From contig NZ_JABEKU010000001.1 in the NCBI RefSeq assembly GCF_013283665.1, forward strand, positions 1,860,001-1,924,000: 64,000 nucleotides of DNA, read 5' to 3'. Shown here in pieces: positions 26,599 to 34,710 of the stretch. How positions within the stretch are numbered: the first letter of the stretch is position 1; each line of letters opens with the position of its first letter. The position numbers were made by a program, and so were the translations under genes. Source of the stretch: Ensifer sesbaniae. GTDB taxonomy: Bacteria; Pseudomonadota; Alphaproteobacteria; Rhizobiales; Rhizobiaceae. The notes under the pieces are model-generated. The model was given only the letters and a program-made list of their open reading frames with translations, ran no database searches and was not told where the DNA came from.

Positions 26599-28269
26599 AT
26601 GGCCAATCCCTTTTTCGAAGCGCTTACCGGTAAATCAAAAAACTTTCCTGAAGAAGTCTGCTTTGATCTTCACGGTATCGCTGGTCATGAGAAAAGGCTC
26701 ACCTTCTCTCATGTTCACGACAGGATTTCATCTACAGCTCAAATGTACATTGAGAATGGGGTGGCCAAGGGCGATATCGTACTTATTTTCGCCCAGCACA
26801 GCGAGGGTATGCTGCTTGCATTCTTCGGCGCGCAGTGGATGGGGGCAGTCCCGGCATTCATGCCTCCACCAACAATTAAGCAGGACGTAAGTGCTTGGGC
26901 CAAGGGCCATAAGCGGTTGATCGACCGTATTCAACCGCATCTGGTTGTGAGTGAGCCGTCGTCCTTGGAGCATGTTAAGGCGCTGGGCGTTGACGTGATT
27001 GTCTCCACAGACGAGATCGAGGTATTCCAGACGCCGAAGCGTCCCACGGCGGTCCCGGTTGACCTTGATAATATCGCGTTTCTGCAGCATTCGTCCGGCA
27101 CAACCGGCTTGAAGAAAGGAGTGACCGTCACCTATCGTCAGTTGCTTTCGCAGCTGGATGTTTACGGGGATGCGATCGGCATCGACGATACGTCGAATGT
27201 TATCTCTTGGTTGCCCATCTACCATGATATGGGGCTTGTTGCTGCGACCTTGCTGCCAATGCGGAAAGGGGTGCCGGTACGGTTGATCGATACGTTTGCA
27301 TGGCTATCGAACCCAGGTGTGCTGATCTCGCTTTTGGAGAAGCATCCAAACGCCTATTGTTGGTTGCCAAACTTCGCCTTCAACTATCTGGCCAAGCGCG
27401 CTCGGCTGGATTTATCTGAAAATGCACTATCGGGGGTGAGGGCGGTCATCAACTGCTCTGAACCTTGCAAGCAAGACGACATGCATGCCTTCGAAACTCG
27501 CTTCGGTCCACACGGGCTACCGGCGAACGCGGTGCAGATTTGCTACGCAGCCGCTGAGTACGTGTTCGCGATTGCGCAGACGCCGCGACGAGCGCCAATC
27601 ACAGGTCTGCTGGTAGACGCGCATATCTTGGAATCTGAAAGGCGCGTAGTTGTGGCGCACGAGGCGACTGACCGCTCGAAGGTCATCATGCCAGTGGGTA
27701 TGCCAATCGAAGGGGTGGACATCAGGATTGGTGATAATCTGCAAGATGGCAACGTTGGAGAGGTAGTTATTCGCGGGCCTTCGATGTGTGGCGGCTACTT
27801 CCGCAACGAGGAGACTACGAAGCGGAAGTTCGTCGATGGCTGGTATCAAACGGGCGATCTCGGCTTTAAGTATGAAGGTGTTCTCTACATCACCGGCCGC
27901 GTCGATGATCTCATAATCGTTCGCGGAAAGAATCTGTACGCGCATGATATAGAGCAGCTTGCATCTACCATTCCCGGCGTTAAACCCGGGCGCACAACGG
28001 CTTTTGGCGTCGACGATGCGAGCGGCACACAACAACTTATACTTGCGGTAGAGGCGACCGGCGAAGTGGCCGTGAGGGCGCTGAAGGCAGAGATCATCGG
28101 GCGCATCAATGACAGTTTCGGAATTGCTCCCGCTCATGTCGTTGCGGTGCGGGCAAACTCACTCGTGAAGACTACCAGTGGCAAGATCTCACGATCGGAG
28201 AATCGGAAGAATTACCTCACCAGGTCCATGGACTTGGCTGAACTCGATTTTGAGGGAAGTAGGCTTTGA
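26599..28269 (+). CDS. Fatty acyl-AMP ligase-like adenylating enzyme
   Basis: A 556-residue ANL-superfamily enzyme that should activate a carboxylic acid as acyl-AMP. Motifs: P-loop QHSSGTTGLKKGV, SWLPIYHDMGLV (typical of the FAAL/FadD32 branch), GWYQTGDLG, ITGRVDDLIIVRGKN and the C-terminal Lys in SGKISR. The FAAL-like core and the immediately following ACP gene suggest it loads a fatty acid onto that ACP rather than CoA. GGAG 6 bp before the ATG at 26599 fixes the start. Its TGA overlaps the ACP start (TGATG). GC content is visibly lower than in flanking core genes, a sign of transfer. Confidence 0.88.
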   Translation: MANPFFEALTGKSKNFPEEVCFDLHGIAGHEKRLTFSHVHDRISSTAQMYIENGVAKGDIVLIFAQHSEGMLLAFFGAQWMGAVPAFMPPPTIKQDVSAWAKGHKRLIDRIQPHLVVSEPSSLEHVKALGVDVIVSTDEIEVFQTPKRPTAVPVDLDNIAFLQHSSGTTGLKKGVTVTYRQLLSQLDVYGDAIGIDDTSNVISWLPIYHDMGLVAATLLPMRKGVPVRLIDTFAWLSNPGVLISLLEKHPNAYCWLPNFAFNYLAKRARLDLSENALSGVRAVINCSEPCKQDDMHAFETRFGPHGLPANAVQICYAAAEYVFAIAQTPRRAPITGLLVDAHILESERRVVVAHEATDRSKVIMPVGMPIEGVDIRIGDNLQDGNVGEVVIRGPSMCGGYFRNEETTKRKFVDGWYQTGDLGFKYEGVLYITGRVDDLIIVRGKNLYAHDIEQLASTIPGVKPGRTTAFGVDDASGTQQLILAVEATGEVAVRALKAEIIGRINDSFGIAPAHVVAVRANSLVKTTSGKISRSENRKNYLTRSMDLAELDFEGSRL

Positions 28270-28487
28270 TGACAGACGCATTCGTGGACGCGGTTCGAGC
28301 GACATTTCCACTTTTCGAGGGCGAGCTGACGCGAGATATGACCGCAGCGGACGTTCCTGGATGGGATTCGTTCGGACATGTGCAAGTCATGTTCGAGTTG
28401 GAGGACAGGCTCGGGGTCAAGATCGAACCCCAGGCGGCTCTAATATGCCAAACAGTTGGCGAACTCGCAGATCTCGTTGGGGCCTAG
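28269..28487 (+). CDS. Acyl carrier protein
   Basis: A 72-residue acidic carrier protein with the phosphopantetheine attachment Ser34 in GWDSFGHVQVMFELEDRLGV. Translationally coupled to the upstream adenylating enzyme by a TGATG overlap. It is distinct from housekeeping AcpP (no DSLD motif) and looks dedicated to the adjacent ligase and acyltransferase. It needs a host phosphopantetheinyl transferase, as none is encoded nearby. Confidence 0.9.
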   Translation: MTDAFVDAVRATFPLFEGELTRDMTAADVPGWDSFGHVQVMFELEDRLGVKIEPQAALICQTVGELADLVGA

Positions 28488-28494
28488 TCAGAGA

Positions 28495-29739
28495 GTGACG
28501 CTGCCTCTTGTCATTTTCGATGGCAACTGCCAAGGGCAGCATCTTGCTGCCATTCTGACCGCGAGCAAAATTGCGGACTGCTATGCCGTCGGGCAAGATC
28601 TCGGCTTCTTGCTGAGTTTTCTCGGAGTTGGCTGTCGATATATTGATGAGTCGATGGCACACAACTTGATTGAAGAAGCCAGATCGCAAGGCCGTTGGGT
28701 CGTGCAGGGCACTCAGTCAACGCCGATGTCTGATCAGTTGATGATGAGCTATAGCGCTCTCGTCGATCAAGTAATTAGGTATCCCCATCTTCAGTTCTAC
28801 GCGGCCTCGCCAAGTGAGGCGCTCTCTCGATTTGGGCCTAAGGCAACGCCACTCCGCATGCTCAGCATGGATCTGAGCATAATTGAGATGTGTCAAAAGC
28901 GGTCGGGCACGAAAGTCGATTTCGCCGGCTACATCAGGAGTAACGCACCTCAGCGATCTCTCTTTCATACTGCTCTACATCCGAATGGCGAAATCACCGC
29001 GATGATGGTGAGATCGTTTGTCCAGCAGCTCCCAGGAGACTACGACTATCTGCTGGGCTACATAGAATGGTATTTGAGGCAAAGCGAAGGGATCAATTGC
29101 CTTACTTACCACCCTGTATCCCAATCGCTGCTCAACGAGCTTGGCTTTGATTGGGGAGAATCCTACGACGCATATCGATCTATGCTGGAGGCGCGGCGTT
29201 CTGGCGATTGGGGCGCGCTGATCGACCGTGAGGCGTTCTACGTAAGTAAGTTTCCGAATGATACGTTTACATGGATGTCGCTGATGCAAGCGCATGCTGC
29301 TATCGGCACTCTTGAGAACGGTAAGCGCTGCCTTTCATCACTGCTCGATCTCTCGCCTGGGTATCTTTATGCTTGGACCGATGGGCTTGGCCTGCTTCAC
29401 AAGCATAATGACCAAACGGGCGTATTGGAGCTAATCCAGCGTGCAAAAGACTTCTTCATTGACCAGCGAATGCTGTCGCAAGTGATGGCGTATTTCTGTC
29501 TGAGTTCAGGGCGCTACGAGGAAGCGGAAGCACACGGGCGGAATTATCACTCTAGAACGCCGGATCGAGCGGACGCTCTTGTTCCTTGGCTCAAGGCGCT
29601 GCTTGCATTAGGCCGCACCGACGAGGTTAAGCGCGTCGTCGATTACGAGGTGTCCATCGCTGGCGTGGCTAGAATGGCTGATATCCGCGCAAATTTCAGC
29701 GGTTGGCCCGATCTTAAGGCGTATTTGCCCGCTGAATAG
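28495..29739 (+). CDS. WcbI-like acyltransferase with C-terminal TPR-like region
   Basis: A 414-residue protein. The N-terminal 250 residues begin with LVIFDGNCQGQHLAAIL, the GNCQ signature of the WcbI family (capsule-biosynthesis acetyltransferase-like proteins), and later contain HTALHPNGEITA and CLTYHPVSQSLLNELGF. The C-terminal 150 residues look like tetratricopeptide-type helical pairs. It starts 7 bp after the ACP stop codon; a GTG at 28495 gives a natural start, with TTG codons at 28456 and 28477 as alternatives. Inference: it takes the acyl group from the adjacent ACP and transfers it to a surface glycan. Confidence 0.7.
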   Translation: MTLPLVIFDGNCQGQHLAAILTASKIADCYAVGQDLGFLLSFLGVGCRYIDESMAHNLIEEARSQGRWVVQGTQSTPMSDQLMMSYSALVDQVIRYPHLQFYAASPSEALSRFGPKATPLRMLSMDLSIIEMCQKRSGTKVDFAGYIRSNAPQRSLFHTALHPNGEITAMMVRSFVQQLPGDYDYLLGYIEWYLRQSEGINCLTYHPVSQSLLNELGFDWGESYDAYRSMLEARRSGDWGALIDREAFYVSKFPNDTFTWMSLMQAHAAIGTLENGKRCLSSLLDLSPGYLYAWTDGLGLLHKHNDQTGVLELIQRAKDFFIDQRMLSQVMAYFCLSSGRYEEAEAHGRNYHSRTPDRADALVPWLKALLALGRTDEVKRVVDYEVSIAGVARMADIRANFSGWPDLKAYLPAE

Positions 29740-29761
29740 CCAAGTTCCCCTGACGACTGGC

Positions 29762-30332
29762 GTGTGGTGCTCTGCGGCTGTGGGGAGCACCGGACTTCAC
29801 ACTATCGCCGCAACTCGAGGCGCGATCATTGTGGATACGACGCAAGGGACGGATCAAATTCTCGCCGACTACGTCACAAGCCCCGATGCCTCAGACCCTC
29901 GCGTTCGCGACAGGATACATGACACACCGTTCACGTACCGCCTGATCGGTCGGGCCATCGCACGTGCGATCAGCCGCGACATCATTCGAAGGGCTTCGCC
30001 CCAGATCGATGCTATCCCACTACCATCTCGCTACTTCCACAGCGGGTGGTTTTCCAGCATCAGGACGCCCCATGACGGCAAACAAGGAGCGCGAAATTCA
30101 ACTGGAAGGTATCCTTGAGGCGGGTACGAAGGCGGAAGCAATCCTCTCGCTCCCAAGTAACATGCGTCCAAGCAGGCTGCGGGTGTTCCGGTCGACTTCG
30201 GTCGGCAACAGTGACGGCCGACAGACGCGGGTAAAGATCGAAGTGAACGTGGGTGGGTCAGTACGCATCTATGGGATGCTGTCAGACGATGATTACGTCT
30301 TCCTCGACCCGGTGCGGTACCAGGCGGCATAA
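29762..30332 (+). pseudogene. SGNH-hydrolase-like tail protein, 3' fragment (copy 2), frameshifted
   Basis: Second, diverged version of the fragment at 25925. The first frame carries IAATRGAIIVDTTQGT, the identical YVTSPDASDPRVRDRIH block and GRAIARAISRDIIRR. Near 30070 the frame shifts, and the tip continues as EIQLEGILEAGTKAEA, NSDGRQTRVKIEV and LSDDDYVFLDPVRYQ to 30332. No N-terminal part or start signal precedes it; it begins right after the WcbI-like gene. It was probably a tail-fibre end or an orphan tip, now broken. Confidence 0.6.
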
Positions 30333-30339
30333 TGATAAA

Positions 30340-30372
30340 TTGCCCCCACGCGATTGCAGAACGTGGGGGCAA
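30340..30372. terminator. Hairpin between convergent phage genes
   Basis: TTGCCCCCACG and CGTGGGGGCAA form a perfect 11-bp stem between the tail fragment (plus) and the methyltransferase (minus). Read on the minus strand it is followed by TTTAT. Likely a bidirectional terminator. Confidence 0.65.
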
Positions 30373-30377
30373 GATGG

Positions 30378-30908
30378 TCAGGCCGGTTCGAGCCAGGTGA
30401 TGAAGCTCGACGTCGAGGGGCGATAGCTCGGTACCCGCCTTACTACCGCAAAGTGCTTGGCAAGTTGCTCCGCCCACCATTCCGGAGGCTCGACTGTGCA
30501 GTGCGCGTTCTCGCCGTTCGGCAGGATCGCGACCGCTGGGATGTTCGAGATGTTGAAGAACACCTTTTCGCTGATCGACGCGATGCGCGCGATGAAGCCG
30601 TCGACGTCCTCAAGCGGGATATGCTCAAGCACATCGGTGTTGATCACGACGTCTGCCTTGTCTACCGGGAACTGGTTGAATTGCTCAATCGCAGGGTCAT
30701 ATCTGAAAGCCTGGGCCCCGAAATCTCTGGCAAGCCAGTCGACCAGTTGGGACTGCCCGCATCCGAAATCGAGAATCGTGTTGATAGGGCCAAGCTCTTT
30801 CAGCCACGGCGTAATGAAGTCGATCTGCTTTTCTGAGGAGGCGCCGTATTTCTCGCGAGCGTGGAGAATCCGGTACTGTTCAATGAGTTCTTCGCGCCTA
30901 GTCAGCAT
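30378..30908 (-). CDS. Class I SAM-dependent methyltransferase
   Basis: A 176-residue methyltransferase. Motif I is TILDFGCGQSQLVDWLA, an acidic strand-2 end follows (FRYDPAIEQF), and the post-II region has ADVVINTDVLEHIPLEDVDGF, the usual DVLEH signature. The product is short and ends soon after the sheet. It overlaps the end of the upstream GT29-like gene, whose stop codon lies inside its first codons, so the two are co-translated. Its pairing with a glycosyltransferase suggests methylation of a sugar or glycan end, but the substrate is not evident. Confidence 0.82.
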   Translation of the reverse strand: MLTRREELIEQYRILHAREKYGASSEKQIDFITPWLKELGPINTILDFGCGQSQLVDWLARDFGAQAFRYDPAIEQFNQFPVDKADVVINTDVLEHIPLEDVDGFIARIASISEKVFFNISNIPAVAILPNGENAHCTVEPPEWWAEQLAKHFAVVRRVPSYRPSTSSFITWLEPA

Positions 30909-31428
30909 AGTCTCTCCTAATTCGCCAATTTCGCTCGTTTACAATCGAGAGACAGAACGCCTCTTCAGCTTGGTAATTGTGTGGGCCGATGTGGGGCGCC
31001 TCAAGGTATGTTGACGTGGTGCGCTTGAAGTCGAACCCGTAAATGTTAACGCTCTGGCTACCAAAGGTGGAGACATAGTCAAGGACCATAGCACCAACGC
31101 TGGGGCGGGCTCCGAGCTTTGAGTGCAGCGTTTCCCATCGTTCCAGCGAATAGAATTCCAGCTCGAGGTCGCCCGGAGCCTCGTCTCGCAGCTTCGGTGA
31201 CATCCAGATGAGCTTGTCAGCGCCGAATTGGTCATAGATGTCTGCGATCTGGGGGAAAACTGAAAAGGCGAGAATGCTCGTCCGCCGCCCTTGTTTTTCG
31301 GGGTTAGTTGGCAGTCCTCGATTCATCCGGATGATCACCTCGTGATCATCGATTTCCAATCCATGGTTCGCGTCTAAAAGCGACGCGGCGTTCCCCACGA
31401 TCGCGATGCTTCGTGCATCGGTTAGCAT
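30898..31428 (-). CDS. GT29 (sialyltransferase-fold) glycosyltransferase-like protein
   Basis: A 176-residue protein with the sialylmotif pattern of glycosyltransferase family 29. The L-motif-like start is AIVGNAASLLDANHGLEIDDHEVIIRMNRG, given here as two parts (AIVGNAASLL and DDHEVIIRMNRG). The S-motif-like segment is RPSVGAMVLDYV with VNIYGFDF, and the terminal HNYQAEEAF resembles the motif III/VS His..Glu. AGAGGGCGGA precedes the ATG. It is much shorter than eukaryotic GT29 enzymes but typical of bacterial and phage members. Donor and acceptor sugars cannot be inferred; a CMP-linked sugar is the family norm. Confidence 0.72.
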   Translation of the reverse strand: MLTDARSIAIVGNAASLLDANHGLEIDDHEVIIRMNRGLPTNPEKQGRRTSILAFSVFPQIADIYDQFGADKLIWMSPKLRDEAPGDLELEFYSLERWETLHSKLGARPSVGAMVLDYVSTFGSQSVNIYGFDFKRTTSTYLEAPHIGPHNYQAEEAFCLSIVNERNWRIRRDYAD

Positions 31429-31615
31429 TCCGCCCTCTCTATCATTCTATTCGTGGCCAATCAAATCCTATGGGGGCGACCGCAAGTCAATAACTGGGTC
31501 CCTCTGACCCAATAGATAGTTTCCAACAATCAAAGGATCGCCACATGGCTCGGGATCATTCCCGTCGCTGGTCGCCTTTGCCTGCCAACTCCCTCCCAAC
31601 AATCAGGAGTAACCG

Positions 31616-32590
31616 ATGAGCGTCATCACCGCTCAGCAGGTTCGCGATGCCTCGAAGGGCAAAGTGAACGAGAGCAACCTCGCGTCCGTGCTTGTGGCAC
31701 TGGACAAATACGGCAGCAAGTTCGGCATGGATCGGCCGCACCGGCTCGCTCAGTACTTCGCGCAGCTGATGCACGAAAGCGGCGACTTCCGGTACGACCG
31801 GGAGATCTGGGGCCCGACGCCGGCGCAGCAGCGCTATGATACCAGGACCGATCTCGGCAACACGCCGGAGAAGGATGGCGACGGCTACCTTTACCGCGGC
31901 CGCACCGGCATGCAGTTGACGGGCAAGGACAATTATGCCCAGTACCGCGAATGGTGCCGTTCCGCCGGCCTCGATTGCCCAGACTTCGTCAAGGATCCGG
32001 ACGCGGTCAACACCGACCCTTGGGAAGGCCTTGTTCCCTTGTTCTATTGGGACACCCGCGGGCTGAACCGCTGGGCCGACGAGGGCGACGCCGAGACGAT
32101 CACGAAGAAGATCAACGGCGGCAAGAACGGCTTGGCCGATCGCTTCGACCGGCTCGCCCGGATCTCGCTCGTCCTCCTCGGCTATCGCGCCGACAACGTC
32201 CGGCAGTTCCAGGCTGACCAGCGCCTTGAGGTCGACGGCGACGTCGGCCCAAAGACCAGGTCGGCAATGCACAAGGCGCTCGTGGCGCTCACTCCGGGTG
32301 AGGCGGCTCGTCCGGAGGTGAAGGTCGCGCCGGTAACCGAAGAGAAGCCGGTACCGGTTCCCGTCCCGGTTACGCCGCCGAGCCTCGATGCGCCGTGGTG
32401 GAAGTCGAAAGAGGTGGTCGTCCCGGCCGTCAGCGGCGGCGGCGCGTCGATCCTCACCGCGATCGGCGGCATACCTTGGCAGAACCTTCTTATCCTCCTG
32501 CTCGCGCTCGGTGGCATCGCCGGCTTACTCTACTGGCGGAAGGACGCCGATCGGAAGGCTGTGGCGAAGCAGGTCGAGAGGATGGCGTGA
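31616..32590 (+). CDS. GH19-type endolysin with peptidoglycan-binding and membrane segments
   Basis: A 324-residue phage muralytic enzyme. Residues 1-190 form a GH19 (chitinase/lysozyme-like) domain with the catalytic Glu in QLMHESGDFRYDREIW and the GYLYRGRTGMQLTGKDNY stretch. A short peptidoglycan-binding segment follows (VRQFQADQRLEVDGDVGPKT), then a Pro/Val linker. A C-terminal transmembrane helix ends it (NLLILLLALGGIAGLLYW) with a basic tail, unusual for a soluble endolysin. AGGAGT precedes the ATG. Its TGA overlaps the Rz start. Confidence 0.85.
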   Translation: MSVITAQQVRDASKGKVNESNLASVLVALDKYGSKFGMDRPHRLAQYFAQLMHESGDFRYDREIWGPTPAQQRYDTRTDLGNTPEKDGDGYLYRGRTGMQLTGKDNYAQYREWCRSAGLDCPDFVKDPDAVNTDPWEGLVPLFYWDTRGLNRWADEGDAETITKKINGGKNGLADRFDRLARISLVLLGYRADNVRQFQADQRLEVDGDVGPKTRSAMHKALVALTPGEAARPEVKVAPVTEEKPVPVPVPVTPPSLDAPWWKSKEVVVPAVSGGGASILTAIGGIPWQNLLILLLALGGIAGLLYWRKDADRKAVAKQVERMA

Positions 32591-32874
32591 TGTTCAGCCG
32601 TATCTCTCTGGCCGCTGGGGCTGCTGCCGGCGGCCTTGTCGTGTTCTTCGCTATGCAGGCGGTCAACGCTGTCTGGCTGCTGCCTGTGGCGAGGTATGAG
32701 GGCAGGGCGGCCGAGCGCGTCGAAGCCCAGGCAGCCACCAACAAAGCAATCGGAGAACTGACCAATGCAGCGGATCGCGCTCGCGTTAATCGTCGCCTCT
32801 GCCTTGAGCGCGGCTGGCTGTACCTCAACGGGACGGGTCAATGCGTCGAAAGAGCAACTCAACCTAACGGCTAG
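32590..32874 (+). CDS. Rz-like inner-membrane spanin
   Basis: A 94-residue protein with an N-terminal membrane anchor (LAAGAAAGGLVVFFAMQAV) and a helical periplasmic part rich in Ala/Arg/Glu. It starts inside the endolysin stop codon (TGATG). The outer-membrane partner gene starts within it in another frame, the classic overlapping Rz/Rz1 layout of phage lysis cassettes. The assignment rests on position and architecture rather than sequence identity. Confidence 0.7.
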   Translation: MFSRISLAAGAAAGGLVVFFAMQAVNAVWLLPVARYEGRAAERVEAQAATNKAIGELTNAADRARVNRRLCLERGWLYLNGTGQCVERATQPNG

Positions 32875-33016
32875 GGCGGTCGTCGGGACTTCGCTTATCG
32901 GCGCCCGCGGCGCGACGCCGGCAGACCAGGACAAGATCGACGACACAGTGGCGGGCATATGCGGTGCCCGCGTCTGGACCAAGGAAGAGTGCAGCGCTCA
33001 CGACGCTGCGCGGTGA
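32765..33016 (+). CDS. Rz1-like outer-membrane lipoprotein spanin
   Basis: An 83-residue lipoprotein whose first 110 bases overlap the Rz-like gene in a different frame. The signal sequence ends in LSAAGC (lipidated cysteine about residue 19), followed by a short polar domain. With Rz it would fuse inner and outer membranes at the end of phage lysis. Confidence 0.7.
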   Translation: MQRIALALIVASALSAAGCTSTGRVNASKEQLNLTARAVVGTSLIGARGATPADQDKIDDTVAGICGARVWTKEECSAHDAAR

Positions 33017-33043
33017 TCATCAAAATTTGCATACGAGGGGCAG

Positions 33044-33479
33044 AATGGGACTTGAGGATCAGCCAATGGAATTCCCGAAGCGCGCGCAAAAGCTCGAATG
33101 GAACCTGAACACGATCATCCAACTCGTGACGCTATTCGGCATGTGCGTCGGCGGCGTCACGATCTGGGTGAACAAGGGCAGGGACATCGAGGAGCTTCAG
33201 AAGTGGCGCAGTGCCATGGAGGCGAGGAGCGAAGAGCGTTTCCGCGTGCTCGAATCCGAAGTGAGGAAGATCGACAATCTCGCCTACCGTGTGGCGACGA
33301 CCGAGCAGTCGACGACATCGACGGCGAGCGCCATCAAAGACCTGCAGGGGCTTCTCAGCCTCCAGGCCGTCGTCCTTATAGCGATTGAAGATCTTGTAGC
33401 CGGTCTTGCGCGAGATGCCGAACTCCCGGCACACATCGCTCATGCCTTCGCCCTCAAGCAGCCGGGCGACAAATCGTAG
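33044..33479 (+). pseudogene. Phage membrane/coiled-coil protein, 3' end replaced by antisense IS481
   Basis: The first 104 codons form a plausible phage protein. A transmembrane helix (IIQLVTLFGMCVGGVTIWV) is followed by a coiled coil (RFRVLESEVRKIDNLAYRV), resembling holin-associated or spanin-like small proteins of lysis cassettes. AGGGG precedes the ATG at 33044. From about 33357 the frame runs through the antisense strand of an IS481-type transposase gene until a chance stop at 33479. The native C-terminus is therefore missing; this is the left breakpoint of the proposed inversion. Confidence 0.65.
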
Positions 33480-33591
33480 ACGTTCCTCCATCACCGAAGT
33501 CTCTTTCCACGGCATCAACACCTCCCGCAAAAAGCGAAAAGTGTCACCCATGTCTTCGGTACGAAACGTCACCTATCTCTCAGGTCGGGCA
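33357..33591 (-). mobile_element. IS481-family element, 5' end fragment
   Basis: Minus-strand 5' end of an IS481-type element: a terminal repeat (TGCCCGACCTGAGAGATAGG reading inward from 33591) and the first 53 transposase codons (MPWKETSVMEERLRF to YKDDGLEA, 33515 to 33357). The sequence breaks off in mid-gene. The terminal repeat matches the one at 40378 in inverted orientation, and the missing rest of the gene is found on the plus strand from about 37905. Confidence 0.8.
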
Positions 33592-33648
33592 AATCGTCTG
33601 TTCTTCAACGGAAATTCGAGAGACCTCCCTCCAGTTGGGCGGGGTAGC

Positions 33649-34461
33649 CTAGGTCGCATCCGATTCCAGCGACTCTACGAAATGGATCACCTCGCTTACC
33701 GTCTTGTCGTTCCAGATGTCGTTGTGACCCGAGCGCTCGCCAACCAGCATCTGCTTGGGTTCAGCAGCGATGCGATAGAGCGCCTCGCCCGAAGACAGGG
33801 GAATGCTGTCGTCCAACCGTCCGTGAATGAAAAGCTTTGGCTGTTTCACCGCCGCTATCTTGAGGTCGGAGCGGAAGGAATCCTTGATGAGAAGCGAGAC
33901 CGGAAGGAATGGGTAGCGCGCCTGGGCGACCGACTGAACCGACAGATAGGGCGAGACAAGGATCATGCCGGTTGCCGGTCTTTGTGTCGCCGTGTTCACG
34001 GCGACGCCGGTGCCAAGCGACCGACCGAGTACGACGATGCCCCCTTTGACGCGAGACGCCAGCCAGTCGAACGCCGCGATGCCGTCGGTCAGCAGACCGT
34101 TCTCGCTTGGTGAACCGGTGGATCCCGGATAGCCGCGATAGGAAATCGCGAGCAGTCCAATGCCCCGCGCGGCCAGGGCCTGTGCGAGAAAGCCGTAGTT
34201 GTCGACCCGATCGCCATTCCCGAAAAAGAGCAGCACACTGGGCCTGTCGGGGTTGCCTTCGCTGTAAAGCCCGTGCAGCGTCTCGCCATCCGGCGTCTTG
34301 ACGGAGACATTCTCGCCCCAACTCGCTCGCTCAGGCGCGGCAATGTCTTCGGCCCCGGGGTAGAGAAGCGTGCGTTGCGAAAGATAGATGAAGCCGAGAA
34401 GCAGAAGATAGGTCGGGACCGCCGATAGCAGCAAGATCAGCAGAAGTCTTGGGATGTTCAT
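33649..34461 (-). CDS. Membrane-anchored alpha/beta hydrolase (ABHD13/BEM46-like)
   Basis: A 270-residue serine hydrolase. An N-terminal transmembrane helix (LLLILLLSAVPTYLLLLGFIY) anchors it; the catalytic triad is Ser in VVLGRSLGTGVAV, Asp in HGRLDDSIP and His in RSGHNDIW. The LLFFGNGDRVDNYG segment supplies the oxyanion region. The family has thioesterase/esterase-like activity on unknown lipids or acyl-proteins. It lies inside the segment proposed to be inverted, right next to the IS481 fragment. Confidence 0.8.
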   Translation of the reverse strand: MNIPRLLLILLLSAVPTYLLLLGFIYLSQRTLLYPGAEDIAAPERASWGENVSVKTPDGETLHGLYSEGNPDRPSVLLFFGNGDRVDNYGFLAQALAARGIGLLAISYRGYPGSTGSPSENGLLTDGIAAFDWLASRVKGGIVVLGRSLGTGVAVNTATQRPATGMILVSPYLSVQSVAQARYPFLPVSLLIKDSFRSDLKIAAVKQPKLFIHGRLDDSIPLSSGEALYRIAAEPKQMLVGERSGHNDIWNDKTVSEVIHFVESLESDAT

Positions 34462-34710
34462 GACGTCATGCCCGGCCGTAGAGAGAGAAAAGACGACGGC
34501 AAATGTACTGTGGTTTCAGCGGGATTGCGAACTGGCTGGAAGAGCGCGTGGATATTTTTCACTGATGTCCGGCCAAAATTATAAAAGGCGGACATCTGGT
34601 CCCATGCCTTGCCGGTTCTCGATCTCAATCAAGCTGGATTGAGGTCTCCGATGTTGAATGCGGTCAAGGCCGGATTCGGCGTTCACCTGCAGCGCTTGCA
34701 CTTGCGCATA

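Noticed and set aside
33132-33572. 146-codon minus-strand frame as an intact small transposase
   Set aside because: Only residues from MPWKETSV to about LEA match an IS481 transposase; the rest is antisense of the phage gene across a breakpoint.
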